Assembly: GCF_009651005.1 (NCBI RefSeq)
Contig: NZ_WHVW01000001.1
Span: 79,620-143,619, forward strand
Direction of reading: 5' to 3'
DNA length: 64,000 nt
Origin: Sporosarcina obsidiansis
GTDB taxonomy: Bacteria; Bacillota; Bacilli; Bacillales_A; Planococcaceae
Part shown: piece after piece, positions 11,374-20,268 of the stretch
Layout: each line of letters begins with the position of its first letter
Position numbering within the stretch: the first letter of the stretch is position 1
The notes under the pieces: generated by a model
Told to the model about the DNA's origin: nothing
The model's input: only the letters and a program-made list of their open reading frames with translations
Database searches by the model: none
Position numbers and translations under genes: made by a program

Positions 11374-11589
11374 ATGAAAGCAGGAATTCATCCAGACTAC
11401 AAACTTGCAAAAGTTATTTGCTCATGTGGCAATACATTCGAAACAGGTTCTGTAAAAGAGGAAATTCGAGTGGAAGTTTGCTCAGAATGCCACCCATTCT
11501 ACACTGGACGCCAAAAGTTTGCTGCAGCGGACGGCCGTGTCGACCGTTTCAACAAAAAATATGGCATCAAGTCAGAAGACCAAGAGTAA
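11374..11589 (+). CDS. rpmE: Ribosomal protein bL31, zinc-binding form
   Basis: 71 aa. Component of the 50S subunit central protuberance bridging to the 30S head. The four zinc cysteines are kept (C16, C18, C36, C39), so this is the C+ form that in B. subtilis is replaced by the Zn-free paralogue YtiA when zinc is short. Contains the family block [17 protein letters not shown] 11374 is preceded by GAGAGGAGAG. Followed 9 bp later by a strong terminator. Between rho and tdk as in B. subtilis. Confidence 0.97.
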   Translation: MKAGIHPDYKLAKVICSCGNTFETGSVKEEIRVEVCSECHPFYTGRQKFAAADGRVDRFNKKYGIKSEDQE

Positions 11590-11598
11590 TCAAATGCC

Positions 11599-11638
11599 AA
11601 ATACCCGTCAGGTGCAGTCGTGCCAGGCGGGTATTTTT
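11599..11638 (+). terminator. rpmE terminator
   Basis: AAATACCCG / CGGGTATTT stem with further pairing inside the loop, then TT. Confidence 0.85.
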
Positions 11639-11713
11639 ATAATCATAGATCCAAAAGCGGAGCACGCTGGTTAGAGGCGGCAGACATTAAGGCTGGATCT
11701 GCCAAGAGAGAAG

Positions 11714-11776
11714 CGCTCATAGCATCCGAGCAAATGCTCATAGCACCCGCGCAAGCGCTCATAAACCAAAGCACGA
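11714..11776. repeat. 21-bp-phased CGCTCATAG array (array B1), 3 units
   Basis: CGCTCATAG at 11714, TGCTCATAG at 11735 and CGCTCATAA at 11756, each exactly 21 bp apart, with CCGAGC or CCGCGC in the second half of the units. It starts 76 bp after the rpmE terminator and occupies most of the gap before tdk. Confidence 0.8.
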
Positions 11777-11821
11777 CCACGCTGAAAAGATACATAGCAC
11801 GACATCGAAAGGAGATTGACC

Positions 11822-12421
11822 ATGTACGTTTCAATGCAAGGCGGCTGGATGGAAGTCATCTGTGGTAGCATGTTTTCAGGTAAATCAGAGGAGCTCATTC
11901 GTCGAATTCGTCGGGCGGAATTTGCTAAACAAAAAATTGCGGTATTCAAGCCTGAAATCGATGATCGCTACAGCGAAGAAGCTGTTGTGAGCCACGACGG
12001 CACCTCAGTAATCGCGAATCCTATTTCCAAAGCCAATGAAATTCCACAACTCGTAACAGATGATTTCGATGTGGTCGCCATTGATGAAGCTCAATTTTTT
12101 GACGAAGAAATTCTTGAAGTTGCGATCAGTTTAGCAGATCGTGGTTTCCGTGTCATCATCGCGGGACTGGATCAAGATTTTCGAGGAGAGCCATTTGGAC
12201 CGATGCCTCAATTAATGGCAGTTGCTGAACTGGTCACGAAACTTCAGGCTGTGTGCACCGTTTGTGGTTCTCCTTCGAGCCGAACCCAACGGTTAATTGA
12301 TGGACAACCTGCTGGGTACGACGATCCTGTTATTCTCGTCGGTGCATCCGAAGCCTACGAACCACGCTGTCGTAAGCACCATGAAGTACCAACAGGTGTC
12401 CGTGTACAACATGCGAAATAA
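11822..12421 (+). CDS. tdk: Thymidine kinase
   Basis: 199 aa, type II (TK1-like) enzyme phosphorylating thymidine to dTMP in pyrimidine salvage. P-loop [14 protein letters not shown] near residue 15, the DEAQFF catalytic segment (about 90), and the zinc-binding lasso with CTVCG and RCRKHHEV near the C-terminus. ATG 11822 follows AAAGGAGA with 7-bp spacing; an upstream in-frame start at 11816 overlaps the Shine-Dalgarno region. Located between rpmE and prfA as in B. subtilis. Confidence 0.96.
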   Translation: MYVSMQGGWMEVICGSMFSGKSEELIRRIRRAEFAKQKIAVFKPEIDDRYSEEAVVSHDGTSVIANPISKANEIPQLVTDDFDVVAIDEAQFFDEEILEVAISLADRGFRVIIAGLDQDFRGEPFGPMPQLMAVAELVTKLQAVCTVCGSPSSRTQRLIDGQPAGYDDPVILVGASEAYEPRCRKHHEVPTGVRVQHAK

Positions 12422-12430
12422 ATAAACTCC

Positions 12431-12466
12431 ACCGTCTATCCATATGCACAAAAGGATAGGCGGTTC
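12431..12466 (+). terminator. Possible terminator after tdk
   Basis: ACCGTCTATCC / GGATAGGCGGT hairpin 10 bp after the tdk stop. The following sequence TCTGCT is not a good T run, so it may be weak. Confidence 0.45.
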
Positions 12467-12519
12467 TGCTATACGCTGGATAAACCAACAAACCATACTC
12501 AAGAAGAGGTGAAGCTATT

Positions 12520-13596
12520 ATGTTCGATAGACTACAAGCGGTAGAAGATCGTTATGATCGACTCAATGAACTGCTGAGCGATCCTGAAATAGTCAATGAC
12601 TTAGACAAATTGCGGACGTACTCAAAGGAGCAATCCGATTTACAGGAAACCGTTGAGGTATACCGTGAATATAAAGAGGTTCAGTCTCAATATAAGAACG
12701 CGAAAGAAATGCTAGATGAACCGTTAGATGACGAAATGAAAGAACTAGTCAAAATGGAAATTGATGAACTCGAAGATCGTATTGAACCGTTAGAAGAACA
12801 ACTGAAACGCCTGCTTATACCAAAAGATCCGAACGACAATAAAAGTGTCATTATGGAAATTCGTGGCGCAGCCGGTGGTGATGAAGCAGCATTATTCGCT
12901 AGCAGTCTGTATCGCATGTACACTCGTTTTGCCGAAATGAACCATTGGAAAGTGGAAGTAATTGATTCATCTCCGACGGAATTGGGCGGTTTTAAGGAAA
13001 TTATCTTCATGATCGATGGCAATGGTGCCTATTCCAAACTAAAATACGAAAACGGGGCACATCGAGTGCAACGAGTACCGGAAACGGAATCAGGCGGGCG
13101 TATCCATACGTCCACTGCCACGGTCGCTTGTTTACCTGAAGCGGAAGAAGTGGAAATTGAAATTCATGATAAAGATGTTCGCACCGATACATTTGCCTCA
13201 TCTGGACCAGGCGGACAATCGGTTAACACAACGATGTCAGCCGTTCGTCTTACACATTTGCCAACAGGGATCACCGTGTCATGTCAAGATGAAAAGTCTC
13301 AAATTAAAAATAAAGAAAAAGCGATGAAAGTATTGCGTGCACGTGTCTATGATAAATTTATGCAAGAAGCACGAGCGGAGTACGATGAAAAACGCAAATC
13401 AGCTGTCGGTTCTGGCGATCGTTCCGAACGTATCCGGACGTATAACTTTCCGCAAAACCGTATAACAGACCACCGAATTGGTTTAACGATCCAAAAACTC
13501 GATCAGATTATCGAAGGCAAACTGGACGAGGTAATTGATGCGTTAATAATTGAAGAACAAGCACATCGACTGGAAAGCTTGGATCAAAATGACTGA
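12520..13596 (+). CDS. prfA: Peptide chain release factor 1
   Basis: 358 aa. Recognises UAA and UAG stop codons and triggers peptide release in the ribosome. The GGQ loop ([12 protein letters not shown], near residue 232) and the stop-codon reading tripeptide region in [11 protein letters not shown] are present, after an N-terminal coiled coil. ATG 12520 follows AAGAGGTG. The stop overlaps the prmC start (ATGACTGA), which couples synthesis of RF1 to that of the methyltransferase that modifies its GGQ glutamine. Confidence 0.97.
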   Translation: MFDRLQAVEDRYDRLNELLSDPEIVNDLDKLRTYSKEQSDLQETVEVYREYKEVQSQYKNAKEMLDEPLDDEMKELVKMEIDELEDRIEPLEEQLKRLLIPKDPNDNKSVIMEIRGAAGGDEAALFASSLYRMYTRFAEMNHWKVEVIDSSPTELGGFKEIIFMIDGNGAYSKLKYENGAHRVQRVPETESGGRIHTSTATVACLPEAEEVEIEIHDKDVRTDTFASSGPGGQSVNTTMSAVRLTHLPTGITVSCQDEKSQIKNKEKAMKVLRARVYDKFMQEARAEYDEKRKSAVGSGDRSERIRTYNFPQNRITDHRIGLTIQKLDQIIEGKLDEVIDALIIEEQAHRLESLDQND

Positions 13597-14440
13597 AACG
13601 ATCTTGGAATCCGTTCAACGTGCGGAGAAATTACTGTACGCACGAGGACTGGAAACAAAGACAGCAGAGTTAGCGATGCGAGCGGTGACGGGAAAAAGTC
13701 AAGCCACCTATCTTGCCAGTCTGCGTGAACAGTTATCGCACGAACTTTGCGAGCAATTTTGGGATCATATTAAGGAGCTTCTCACTGGAAAGCCGCTGCA
13801 ATATATTCTTGGCGAAGAATCATTTTATGGCTATTCATTCGAAGTGAATGAACATGTTTTAATTCCGCGTCCTGAAACGGAGGAATTGGTGTATTATGCA
13901 TTAGAACGGGCGAACCGACTGTTTGGGAATCGACCGATTCGGGTGGCGGATATCGGAACGGGAAGCGGAGCCATCGCGGTAGCGTTCAAAAAAGAACGTC
14001 CGTCGGCACTGGTAACCGCGACGGATTTCAGTGAAGAAGCATTACAGGTGGCTGAGCGTAACGCGCGACGCAATAAAGTGGAGATCACCTTTTTACAGGG
14101 GGATATGGAAGAACCACTCGTGCAAAACACATGGGATATCATTCTGTCTAATCCACCCTATATTGCAGAATTTGAAAAAACAGAGATGTCTGCGACTGTT
14201 TTTGAATACGAACCGTCCTCTGCTTTATTTGCAGAAGAAGAAGGACTGTATTTTTATCGTAGACTATCGGAACGTCTATCATCTATGATGAATCATCCAT
14301 CGTTGATTGGCTTTGAAATTGGCTATCAGCAAGGGGAAACCGTCCAACGATTTCTCCAACAAGCCTTCCCAGAAGCAAAAGTAGACATCGTAAAAGATAT
14401 CAATAAAAAAGATCGAATGATATTTTGTGAGATTCGATGA
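13589..14440 (+). CDS. prmC: Peptide chain release factor N5-glutamine methyltransferase
   Basis: 283 aa. Methylates the GGQ glutamine of release factors using S-adenosylmethionine. The catalytic NPPY motif is in [12 protein letters not shown], the SAM-binding glycine motif in [15 protein letters not shown], and [11 protein letters not shown] is the family signature. The start is ATG 13589, overlapping the prfA stop; a longer in-frame reading inside prfA is unlikely. It forms an operon with prfA and is followed by spoIIR after 47 bp. Confidence 0.94.
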   Translation: MTETILESVQRAEKLLYARGLETKTAELAMRAVTGKSQATYLASLREQLSHELCEQFWDHIKELLTGKPLQYILGEESFYGYSFEVNEHVLIPRPETEELVYYALERANRLFGNRPIRVADIGTGSGAIAVAFKKERPSALVTATDFSEEALQVAERNARRNKVEITFLQGDMEEPLVQNTWDIILSNPPYIAEFEKTEMSATVFEYEPSSALFAEEEGLYFYRRLSERLSSMMNHPSLIGFEIGYQQGETVQRFLQQAFPEAKVDIVKDINKKDRMIFCEIR

Positions 14441-14487
14441 ATAAAATCTCTTCCTGCGGGTCATGATAGATTGCAGGAGGGGATGAC

Positions 14488-15057
14488 ATGTTACAAGATT
14501 ATCCGATCGCACAACAACCAACGAAAACTTCAAAACTAGTTGCCTTTATAGAATTTGTACTCGTATTACTGGCGATTCAAGGCGTACTATTATTATTCAG
14601 CCAAGAAGCACCGGCTAGCGAAGCAACACAGTTTCGTATTCTAGCAAACTCCAATGCGAATGTGGACCAGCAAGTAAAGCGAGAGATCCAAGAGAAAGTT
14701 GCGCCACTGCTTGAACGTGCGATCAATGAATCAACGAGTCAACAGCAATTAGATGACAAGCTTCAGTTGCTTGAACCGACCATTATTCAATTAGCAAGAG
14801 AGCAAGCAAAGGGGAAGCCTGTAACATTTGAACGTAGATCAGCATTGATTCCACCGAAGAGAGTGGGATTTGCTATTCAAAAACAAGATGTCTATGATGC
14901 CTATATTTTAAAAATAGGTAAAGGTCAGGGAGATAATTGGTGGTGTGCGCTATTTCCGAATGTTTGTTTTCCGGAAGAAGAAGCATCTGTCGTTGAAACA
15001 GAAGAAGAGCCCGTCAAATTCTTCATTTGGGAGTGGATAAAGTCGTGGTTCGCATAA
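14488..15057 (+). CDS. spoIIR: Stage II sporulation protein R
   Basis: 189 aa. Made in the forespore under sigma-F and secreted to the intermembrane space, where it triggers SpoIIGA to process pro-sigma-E in the mother cell. One N-terminal membrane/signal segment (about residues 20-42, VAFIEFVLVLLAIQGVLLLF), then the family block FRILANSNANVDQQVK and WWCALFPNVCF with two cysteines. ATG 14488 is preceded by GCAGGAGGGGATG. An upstream sigma-F promoter was looked for, but only a weak GGTCATGATA-like -10 is seen. Confidence 0.92.
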   Translation: MLQDYPIAQQPTKTSKLVAFIEFVLVLLAIQGVLLLFSQEAPASEATQFRILANSNANVDQQVKREIQEKVAPLLERAINESTSQQQLDDKLQLLEPTIIQLAREQAKGKPVTFERRSALIPPKRVGFAIQKQDVYDAYILKIGKGQGDNWWCALFPNVCFPEEEASVVETEEEPVKFFIWEWIKSWFA

Positions 15058-15117
15058 AACTATTCACATTTTTTGTGGATAAATCCAATGAAATGTGTAT
15101 AAAAAGGGGTTGAACAG

Positions 15118-16149
15118 ATGGAAACGAAGATGAATTCGGTGGATAACCTCGTGGATAATGAAAAAACATATAAACAAGCTGTGGATATCCTTCGAGAAGG
15201 AGGACTTGTTGCGTTTCCGACTGAAACAGTTTACGGTCTTGGAGCCATCGCAACAGATGAGCGAGCTGTGCAGCGGATTTTTGAAGCAAAGGGACGACCT
15301 GCCGATAATCCGCTCATCGTACATATTGGGAAAAAGTCTGACGTGAAAGACTATGTGGAAAAGATACCTGAAGTAGCCGAACAATTAATAGAAGCGTTCT
15401 GGCCTGGTCCTCTGACATTAGTGATGGAGAAAAAACCTGGAATTATTGCGGATACCGTGACAGCAGGTATGGATACGGTAGCGATACGTATGCCGGATCA
15501 TCCAGTAGCTTTACAGTTATTAAAGAAACTTGAACTTCCATTAGCGGCACCGAGTGCGAATCGAAGCGGAAAACCGAGCCCTACGGAAGCGGAACATGTC
15601 TATCATGATTTATTTGGAAGAATTCCGCTAATTTTGGATGGGGGCGCAACGGGAATTGGAGTCGAATCAACTGTGCTAGATGTGACCGTCACACCGCCAG
15701 TTATTTTGCGCCCAGGCGGAATCGTCAAAGAACAACTGGAAGCATTAATCGGACCTGTCCATCTGGCGGCAAAACCGGAAGAAAAGACCGAGACACCTCG
15801 GGCACCGGGCATGAAATACACCCATTACGCACCGGAAGCACCTTTATTCGTCATTGAACCAGACGCTTCTATTCTTGAGCATGCAGTGGACAGCATTCAT
15901 CAGCAAGGAAAACGAGTGGCGATTATCGGTCCTGATGAATTACAAACGATAAAAGCGGATTGGTATTTTACAACAGGTGCGATCCATAGCCATGAAGCAA
16001 TGGCTGCCAACTTATACAAAGCGATCCGTCAATGTGATACTACTGAAGCTGATATCATTCTAGCAATCGAAACGGATCTTACAGGTATCGGAGCAGCCGT
16101 CATGAATCGACTGGATAAAGCCTCCGACGGCAAGCGGTATTCAGAATGA
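15118..16149 (+). CDS. tsaC: L-threonylcarbamoyladenylate synthase (TsaC/Sua5)
   Basis: 343 aa, the long Sua5-type form. Makes threonylcarbamoyl-AMP from threonine, bicarbonate and ATP for the t6A modification of ANN-decoding tRNAs. The N-terminal YrdC domain (about 10-205) shows FPTETVYGLGA, KGRPADNPLIVHI and APSANRSGKPSPT; the C-terminal Sua5 domain follows the linker APGMKYTHYAPEAPL. ATG 15118 with AAAAGGGG upstream. Equivalent to ywlC in B. subtilis by position. Confidence 0.94.
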   Translation: METKMNSVDNLVDNEKTYKQAVDILREGGLVAFPTETVYGLGAIATDERAVQRIFEAKGRPADNPLIVHIGKKSDVKDYVEKIPEVAEQLIEAFWPGPLTLVMEKKPGIIADTVTAGMDTVAIRMPDHPVALQLLKKLELPLAAPSANRSGKPSPTEAEHVYHDLFGRIPLILDGGATGIGVESTVLDVTVTPPVILRPGGIVKEQLEALIGPVHLAAKPEEKTETPRAPGMKYTHYAPEAPLFVIEPDASILEHAVDSIHQQGKRVAIIGPDELQTIKADWYFTTGAIHSHEAMAANLYKAIRQCDTTEADIILAIETDLTGIGAAVMNRLDKASDGKRYSE

Positions 16150-16223
16150 AATAAAAGACACGAATAGCCTCCTAAAGTAGACGCATAAGATAGATAGATG
16201 CGAACTGTAAGGGGGCTTACTCA

Positions 16224-16727
16224 TTGATAGAAATAATAGCGGCAATTGTCACCACGATCGATATCATCATTGTCTATACAGTTCTTCAACTACGGCGAGG
16301 TAGATTCATGATTGCTTTATGGACCACCGTATTAAATATTCTATTGCCGTTAGTCGGTTTCTATATGGGAGAATGGACCATCCACTACTTTGCGGAATGG
16401 GGCAATGCACTTTCGGGTGTGATGTTAGGTTTGATCGGGGTACATATTTTACTGGATGATGCAGATCAACCGTCCATGATCGACAAGATCTCTCCATTTT
16501 TCTTGGCGTTACTCGTCAGTATCGACGCTTTCACTGTCAGTGTGACGTTTGGCATGATGCAGCTGAATAAATGGCTGTTCATTTTTGCATCAGGTCTCTT
16601 TGCTTTCATCTTCTCTATCGTAGCGCTTTTATCTACAGGTCGTATTCCACTAATAAACGGAACGTATATTAGACGTCTGACTGGAATTGTTTTCATTATT
16701 ATAGGTGTAATGTCCTTTATAATTTAG
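16224..16727 (+). CDS. mntP: Manganese efflux pump MntP-like membrane protein
   Basis: 167 aa with about six hydrophobic segments arranged as two related halves. The second half contains the family motif SIDAFTVSVTFGM, whose acidic residue belongs to the cation pathway; the first half has the equivalent TTIDIIIVYTV. Members export Mn2+ from the cytoplasm. TTG start at 16224 preceded by AAGGGGGC. Position between tsaC and ywlE matches B. subtilis ywlD. No Mn-sensing riboswitch was recognised upstream in the 75-bp gap. Confidence 0.82.
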   Translation: MIEIIAAIVTTIDIIIVYTVLQLRRGRFMIALWTTVLNILLPLVGFYMGEWTIHYFAEWGNALSGVMLGLIGVHILLDDADQPSMIDKISPFFLALLVSIDAFTVSVTFGMMQLNKWLFIFASGLFAFIFSIVALLSTGRIPLINGTYIRRLTGIVFIIIGVMSFII

Positions 16728-16783
16728 TGTTTAGTGTTTCTTTTTTCTTATAAATCCGGTATTCTGTATAGTAGGTGAGGAAA

Positions 16784-17227
16784 ATGAACATATATTTTAT
16801 TTGTACAGGCAACACATGTAGAAGTCCGTTGGCAGAAGCTTTATTGAACAATGAAAATTTGCCGGGTGTGATGGCGAAATCTGCTGGCATTCACGCGATG
16901 GATGGACTGCCCATCTCCGAGAATTCCGCGCAACTGTTAACGGAAGCAGAAATTCCATACAACAAACTTTCGAATGAACTCAAAGAATCCGAAATGCATT
17001 GGGCTGATCTCGTTTTGACGATGACAGCCGGCCACCGAGATATTTTACACAACAGGTTTCCTGAAATGAAAGAAAAGATTTTTACATTAAAGGAATTTGC
17101 AGGTGTGTCGGGTGGGGGAGATGTCCATGATCCGTATGGTGGGGATTTGGCGACATACCGCACGACATTCGCGGAGCTTACGGAACTCATTCAATTCGTA
17201 ATACGAAAGCTCTCGGAGGGAAAATAA
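16784..17227 (+). CDS. ywlE: Protein-arginine-phosphatase YwlE (low-molecular-weight phosphatase family)
   Basis: 147 aa. The P-loop is C7-T-G-N-T-C-R13-S; Thr at position 11 is the residue known to make B. subtilis YwlE select phosphoarginine over phosphotyrosine, so it probably reverses McsB arginine phosphorylation. The general acid Asp lies in [15 protein letters not shown] 16784 is chosen: the upstream in-frame GTG at 16775 lies within the GTAGGTGAGG Shine-Dalgarno. The stop codon overlaps the start of the chemoreceptor gene by one base. Confidence 0.92.
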   Translation: MNIYFICTGNTCRSPLAEALLNNENLPGVMAKSAGIHAMDGLPISENSAQLLTEAEIPYNKLSNELKESEMHWADLVLTMTAGHRDILHNRFPEMKEKIFTLKEFAGVSGGGDVHDPYGGDLATYRTTFAELTELIQFVIRKLSEGK

Positions 17228-18525
17228 TGACAAAAATTAGAACCAGAAAAGTAGGGCTACGAAAAAAGTTTGTCTATTTTATCGTAATTCTTGCAATCAT
17301 AACGTATTCAACGAGCGCGGTTTTCATTAATTGGGTACAGCCGACGTTCTTCCCGAATGTGCAGCCTTTCGTATTCCAACTAATTACGTATGCGATGGGT
17401 ATCATGTGGTCAGGAATATTGGCAGCGCTATTCAGCGTTATTTTGACAAAACCTTTGCAACGTTTAGAAACAGCAGCTATGAAAGTGGCGGATGGGAAAA
17501 TTGGTTCTGATATTAAATTATCGAACTCGTCTGATGAAATTCATTCGGTAGCCAAAGCATTTCAGCAAGTTGTTTTGAACTTGCGAAGCATCATCGAACA
17601 AATTGAATCTAACTTCCAAACCACTGTTCAATCGGTTGACGCCTTAACAAAAGAAACGAGTGTGGCATCCGGACAATCGGACGCAATCGCTCGTACCATC
17701 GGAGAAATCTCCAACGGTGCAGAAACTACAGCTTCCGCGATTCAAGAAACGGTCAATGCAATAGAAGACGTTCGGCAACTGGCTATGGAAGTAAACAGCC
17801 GCGCAGGACAATCATCGGAGTATTCCAAAGCAATGTTGCAGGAGCTTCATACGACAACAGAAGTCTTTCAATCGGTGTTAGCGGGCATTCATCAAATGAC
17901 GAAGCAGAGCGAGCATTCATTGGAAACTATTCAAGTCTTAGATGAAAATGCACATAAAATTGGAGAAATCGTAGAACTGGTCGGCAATATAGCGGGGCAA
18001 ACAAACTTATTAGCACTCAATGCATCGATCGAAGCAGCGCGTGCTGGAGAACATGGTAAAGGATTTGCCGTTGTAGCTGAAGAAGTGCGTAATTTGGCAG
18101 ATGAAAGTGCTAACGCTGTCCAAATGATTTCTACACTCGTACAAAGTATTCAAGCGGACGTCAAGAAAGTCGTTTCAGAGATGAAACAACAAGTTGACAC
18201 AGCCTCTACAGAAGCAGAGCGTGCGACGAAAACGAATGAAAATGTAGAATCCATGACCGCAACAATTCATACGATGGCAGCCTCGGTTGTTGAAATTAGT
18301 GACATCGTCGGTCGCCAAATGCAAAAAATTGAATTAACAGCCAAACAATCAATGGAAGTCGCATCGATTGCTGAAGCCACATCGGCAGGCGCCGAAGAAG
18401 TACGCGCCGCTACAGAGGAACAAGTTGCTTCCATCGAGCAGACCGATGCCAAGGCACTCGAATTAAAAGCTCAATCCGAAGAACTCTACAAAGTGATACG
18501 CAAATTCGATCGGTCGGTTGACTAA
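17227..18525 (+). CDS. Methyl-accepting chemotaxis protein without a large sensor domain
   Basis: 432 aa. Two membrane segments (about 17-36 and 46-72) separated by only about ten residues, so there is almost no extracellular sensor. A HAMP linker (about 72-125, [20 protein letters not shown]) is followed by a long coiled-coil signalling domain. The highly conserved tip that binds CheA and CheW is present: [20 protein letters not shown] (about 258-278). It probably senses an intracellular or membrane-borne cue. The start overlaps the ywlE stop (TAATG), implying co-translation; GGAGGGAAAA precedes it. Not found here in B. subtilis. Confidence 0.93.
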   Translation: MTKIRTRKVGLRKKFVYFIVILAIITYSTSAVFINWVQPTFFPNVQPFVFQLITYAMGIMWSGILAALFSVILTKPLQRLETAAMKVADGKIGSDIKLSNSSDEIHSVAKAFQQVVLNLRSIIEQIESNFQTTVQSVDALTKETSVASGQSDAIARTIGEISNGAETTASAIQETVNAIEDVRQLAMEVNSRAGQSSEYSKAMLQELHTTTEVFQSVLAGIHQMTKQSEHSLETIQVLDENAHKIGEIVELVGNIAGQTNLLALNASIEAARAGEHGKGFAVVAEEVRNLADESANAVQMISTLVQSIQADVKKVVSEMKQQVDTASTEAERATKTNENVESMTATIHTMAASVVEISDIVGRQMQKIELTAKQSMEVASIAEATSAGAEEVRAATEEQVASIEQTDAKALELKAQSEELYKVIRKFDRSVD

Positions 18526-18529
18526 TTAA

Positions 18530-18561
18530 GAACGAACACCATATTCTTCTGGTGTTCGTTT
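18530..18561 (+). terminator. Terminator of the chemoreceptor gene, copy 1 of a 32-bp perfect repeat
   Basis: Hairpin AACGAACACCA / TGGTGTTCGTT five bases after the stop. It lacks a T run after GTTT because the following sequence is the 330-bp insert-like element. The same 32 bp occur again, with a full T run, at 18892-18923. Confidence 0.8.
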
Positions 18562-18891
18562 CAGCTTGTAGACAAACACAAAAAATCTAAAAAAACGGCT
18601 CACAATCTTTAATTTTCAATAGGATTAGCATGCTAACGTTGTTCTATAATAAAAACTTAACACTCGCTTCTGTTTTATAAGCTGAAGAGAAACGAACTAC
18701 TTAAAAAATCAATGAATTACGCTAGTTGATCGTAGTGGAGGGTGGCGACTCCGGGAGGATCAGCGTGTGTCTTGAGACCCTGGACTGAGCAAAGCGAGGG
18801 AAGCGGCTCAAGCCACGCCCTCCGGAACGCGTCCACCTGGAACGTAGATCAACGGTACCCTGCCCACTTCCTTTCTTTTGTCTACAGTCTG
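18562..18891. mobile_element. MITE-like 330-bp element flanked by 32-bp direct repeats
   Basis: The segment lies exactly between two identical 32-bp terminator copies. Its ends are inverted: left CAGCTTGTAGACAAA (18562-18576), right TTTTGTCTACAGTCTG (18876-18891), whose complement reads CAGACTGTAGACAAAA. It encodes no protein. Its right half (about 18716-18862) is a GC-rich dispersed repeat also seen near 23.9 and 37.7 kb. A non-autonomous element with a long target duplication is one reading; recombination between terminators is another. Confidence 0.6.
18716..18862. repeat. GC-rich dispersed repeat, copy 1
   Basis: Begins TTACGCTAGTTGATCGTAG and ends GAACGTAGATCAACGG, with internal GGCGACTCCGGGAGGATCAG, CAAAGCGAGG and CACGCCCTCCGGAACGCGTC. 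The outer GTTGATC and GATCAAC are inverted. Relatives of this unit are scattered through Bacillaceae genomes; two related pieces occur in this window. Confidence 0.7.
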
Positions 18892-18927
18892 GAACGAACA
18901 CCATATTCTTCTGGTGTTCGTTTTTTT
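18892..18927 (+). terminator. Terminator copy 2 (identical 32 bp, with T run)
   Basis: Same AACGAACACCA / TGGTGTTCGTT hairpin, here followed by seven T. Probably the original downstream flank of the chemoreceptor terminator. Confidence 0.8.
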
Positions 18928-18957
18928 ATTCGAATAAATTAAATAGGACTTTTTAGA

Positions 18958-18990
18958 ACCGCGCCAAACTCGCATCGAACCGCTCCGATC
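18958..18990. repeat. CCGCTC-family repeat pair (array A2)
   Basis: ACCGCGCCAAAC at 18958 and ACCGCTCCGATC at 18979, 21 bp apart, 31 bp after the terminator. The rest of the interval to rpiB (about 18991-19209) is A+T rich, with no open frame seen. Confidence 0.65.
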
Positions 18991-19209
18991 CCCCAAAAAA
19001 GCTGAAAGCAATTCAAATTAACGATGACAATCGGAAAAAATAAACAAAAACGTACGTTTATGACCTATTATCTGCTTAACATTCGTATTTTAAACAATTC
19101 TCTTCACTTTAAAAATGAAAATTTCAAAAAGAGTGCAGTAAAACCGATGATTTTTTTATCTAACAGTGGTAGAATAAGCGATAAGTAAAAATAGAAATGA
19201 GGGTGCGCA

Positions 19210-19650
19210 GTGAAAATTGCAATTTCTTCAGACCACGGAGGCAACAACCTTCGAAAAGAGATCATCAATTTATTGACTGAACTCGAAATAGAATACGTCG
19301 ACTATGGACCAGATTCCGATGCATCTGTCGACTATCCAGATTACGCTGTTCCTGTAGCGAATGATGTAGTCGCAGGAAAAGCAGACCGCGGAATTTTAAT
19401 TTGTGGAACAGGCATCGGGATGTCTATTGCAGCAAATAAAGTAAAGGGCATCCGCTGTGCACTCGTTCATGACGTATTCAGTGCAAAAGCAACGCGGGAA
19501 CATAATGACTCTAATATTCTTGCAATGGGCGAGCGGGTCATCGGACCAGGACTCGCGCGCGAAATTGTCAGCACATGGCTGGGAACTGAATTCGAAGGCG
19601 GTCGACATGGGCGTCGTATTGATAAAATGATGGAATTAGAAAAGCAGTAA
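19210..19650 (+). CDS. rpiB: Ribose-5-phosphate isomerase B
   Basis: 146 aa RpiB/LacAB family enzyme, interconverting ribose 5-phosphate and ribulose 5-phosphate. SSDHGGNNLRKEI at the N-terminus binds the phosphate, the catalytic Cys is in GILICGTGIGMSIAANKV, and His/Asn residues appear in REHNDSNILAMGER. GTG start at 19210 after GAGGGTGCGC. Only 18 bp separate it from ywlG, so they probably share a transcript. Matches ywlF in B. subtilis. Confidence 0.94.
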   Translation: MKIAISSDHGGNNLRKEIINLLTELEIEYVDYGPDSDASVDYPDYAVPVANDVVAGKADRGILICGTGIGMSIAANKVKGIRCALVHDVFSAKATREHNDSNILAMGERVIGPGLAREIVSTWLGTEFEGGRHGRRIDKMMELEKQ

Positions 19651-19668
19651 AGAAAGAAGGTGGAACAT

Positions 19669-20214
19669 GTGGATGCCATCGCGTTATGGAAATTACAGCT
19701 CGAGCAAGCATTAACCGAATTTGCGGAACAAGCACCACCTGTGGCAGATACGATTTTCGTCGTCGGCTGTTCCACATCTGAAGTGGCAGGTGCTCGGATC
19801 GGTACGAACGGGGCACTGGAAATTGGTGAAACATTATTCGCGCCACTTCAGGCATTTGCGGACAAGCACCGGATTCATTTGGCGTTCCAAGGTTGCGAGC
19901 ATATTAATCGCGCTGTAACGATTGAAAGAAAGACGGCTCTACAATTTCAATTAGAGCCGGTTTCAGTAGTGCCGGTCGTAAAGGCAGGCGGTTCTATGTC
20001 TGCTTATGCGTATCAACAATTGAAAGACCCGGTAGTAGTAGAGTCGGTACGGGCAAACGCCGGTATCGATATTGGTCAAACTTTGATTGGCATGCAATTA
20101 AAGCCGGTCGTTGTGCCAATTCGAACTTCCATCAAGCAAGTAGGCGAAGCCATCATCACGCTAGCCACGACACGTCCCAAATTGATTGGCGGAAGTCGTG
20201 CGCAATACGAGTGA
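19669..20214 (+). CDS. ywlG: UPF0340 / TIGR01440 family protein YwlG
   Basis: 181 aa, conserved in Firmicutes beside rpiB and glyA. The motif VVGCSTSEVAGARIGTNG near the N-terminus and GCEHINRA in the middle are family-typical; the function is not established. GTG 19669 has AAGAAGGTGG six bases upstream and is preferred; GTG 19660 is inside that Shine-Dalgarno. The ending GGSRAQYE is usual for the family. Confidence 0.88.
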   Translation: MDAIALWKLQLEQALTEFAEQAPPVADTIFVVGCSTSEVAGARIGTNGALEIGETLFAPLQAFADKHRIHLAFQGCEHINRAVTIERKTALQFQLEPVSVVPVVKAGGSMSAYAYQQLKDPVVVESVRANAGIDIGQTLIGMQLKPVVVPIRTSIKQVGEAIITLATTRPKLIGGSRAQYE

Positions 20215-20268
20215 TCAGTGTACAATACTAGATAGTATAGAAATCATCAGAAAAAGGGGATAGGAATA

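Noticed and set aside
11268..11642. Long plus-strand frame overlapping rpmE
   Set aside because: Out-of-frame reading through rpmE and its terminator; bL31 is certain in the other frame.
14441..14487. Sigma-F promoter before spoIIR
   Set aside because: Only a two-mismatch -10 and no GTATA-type -35 could be found in the short gap.
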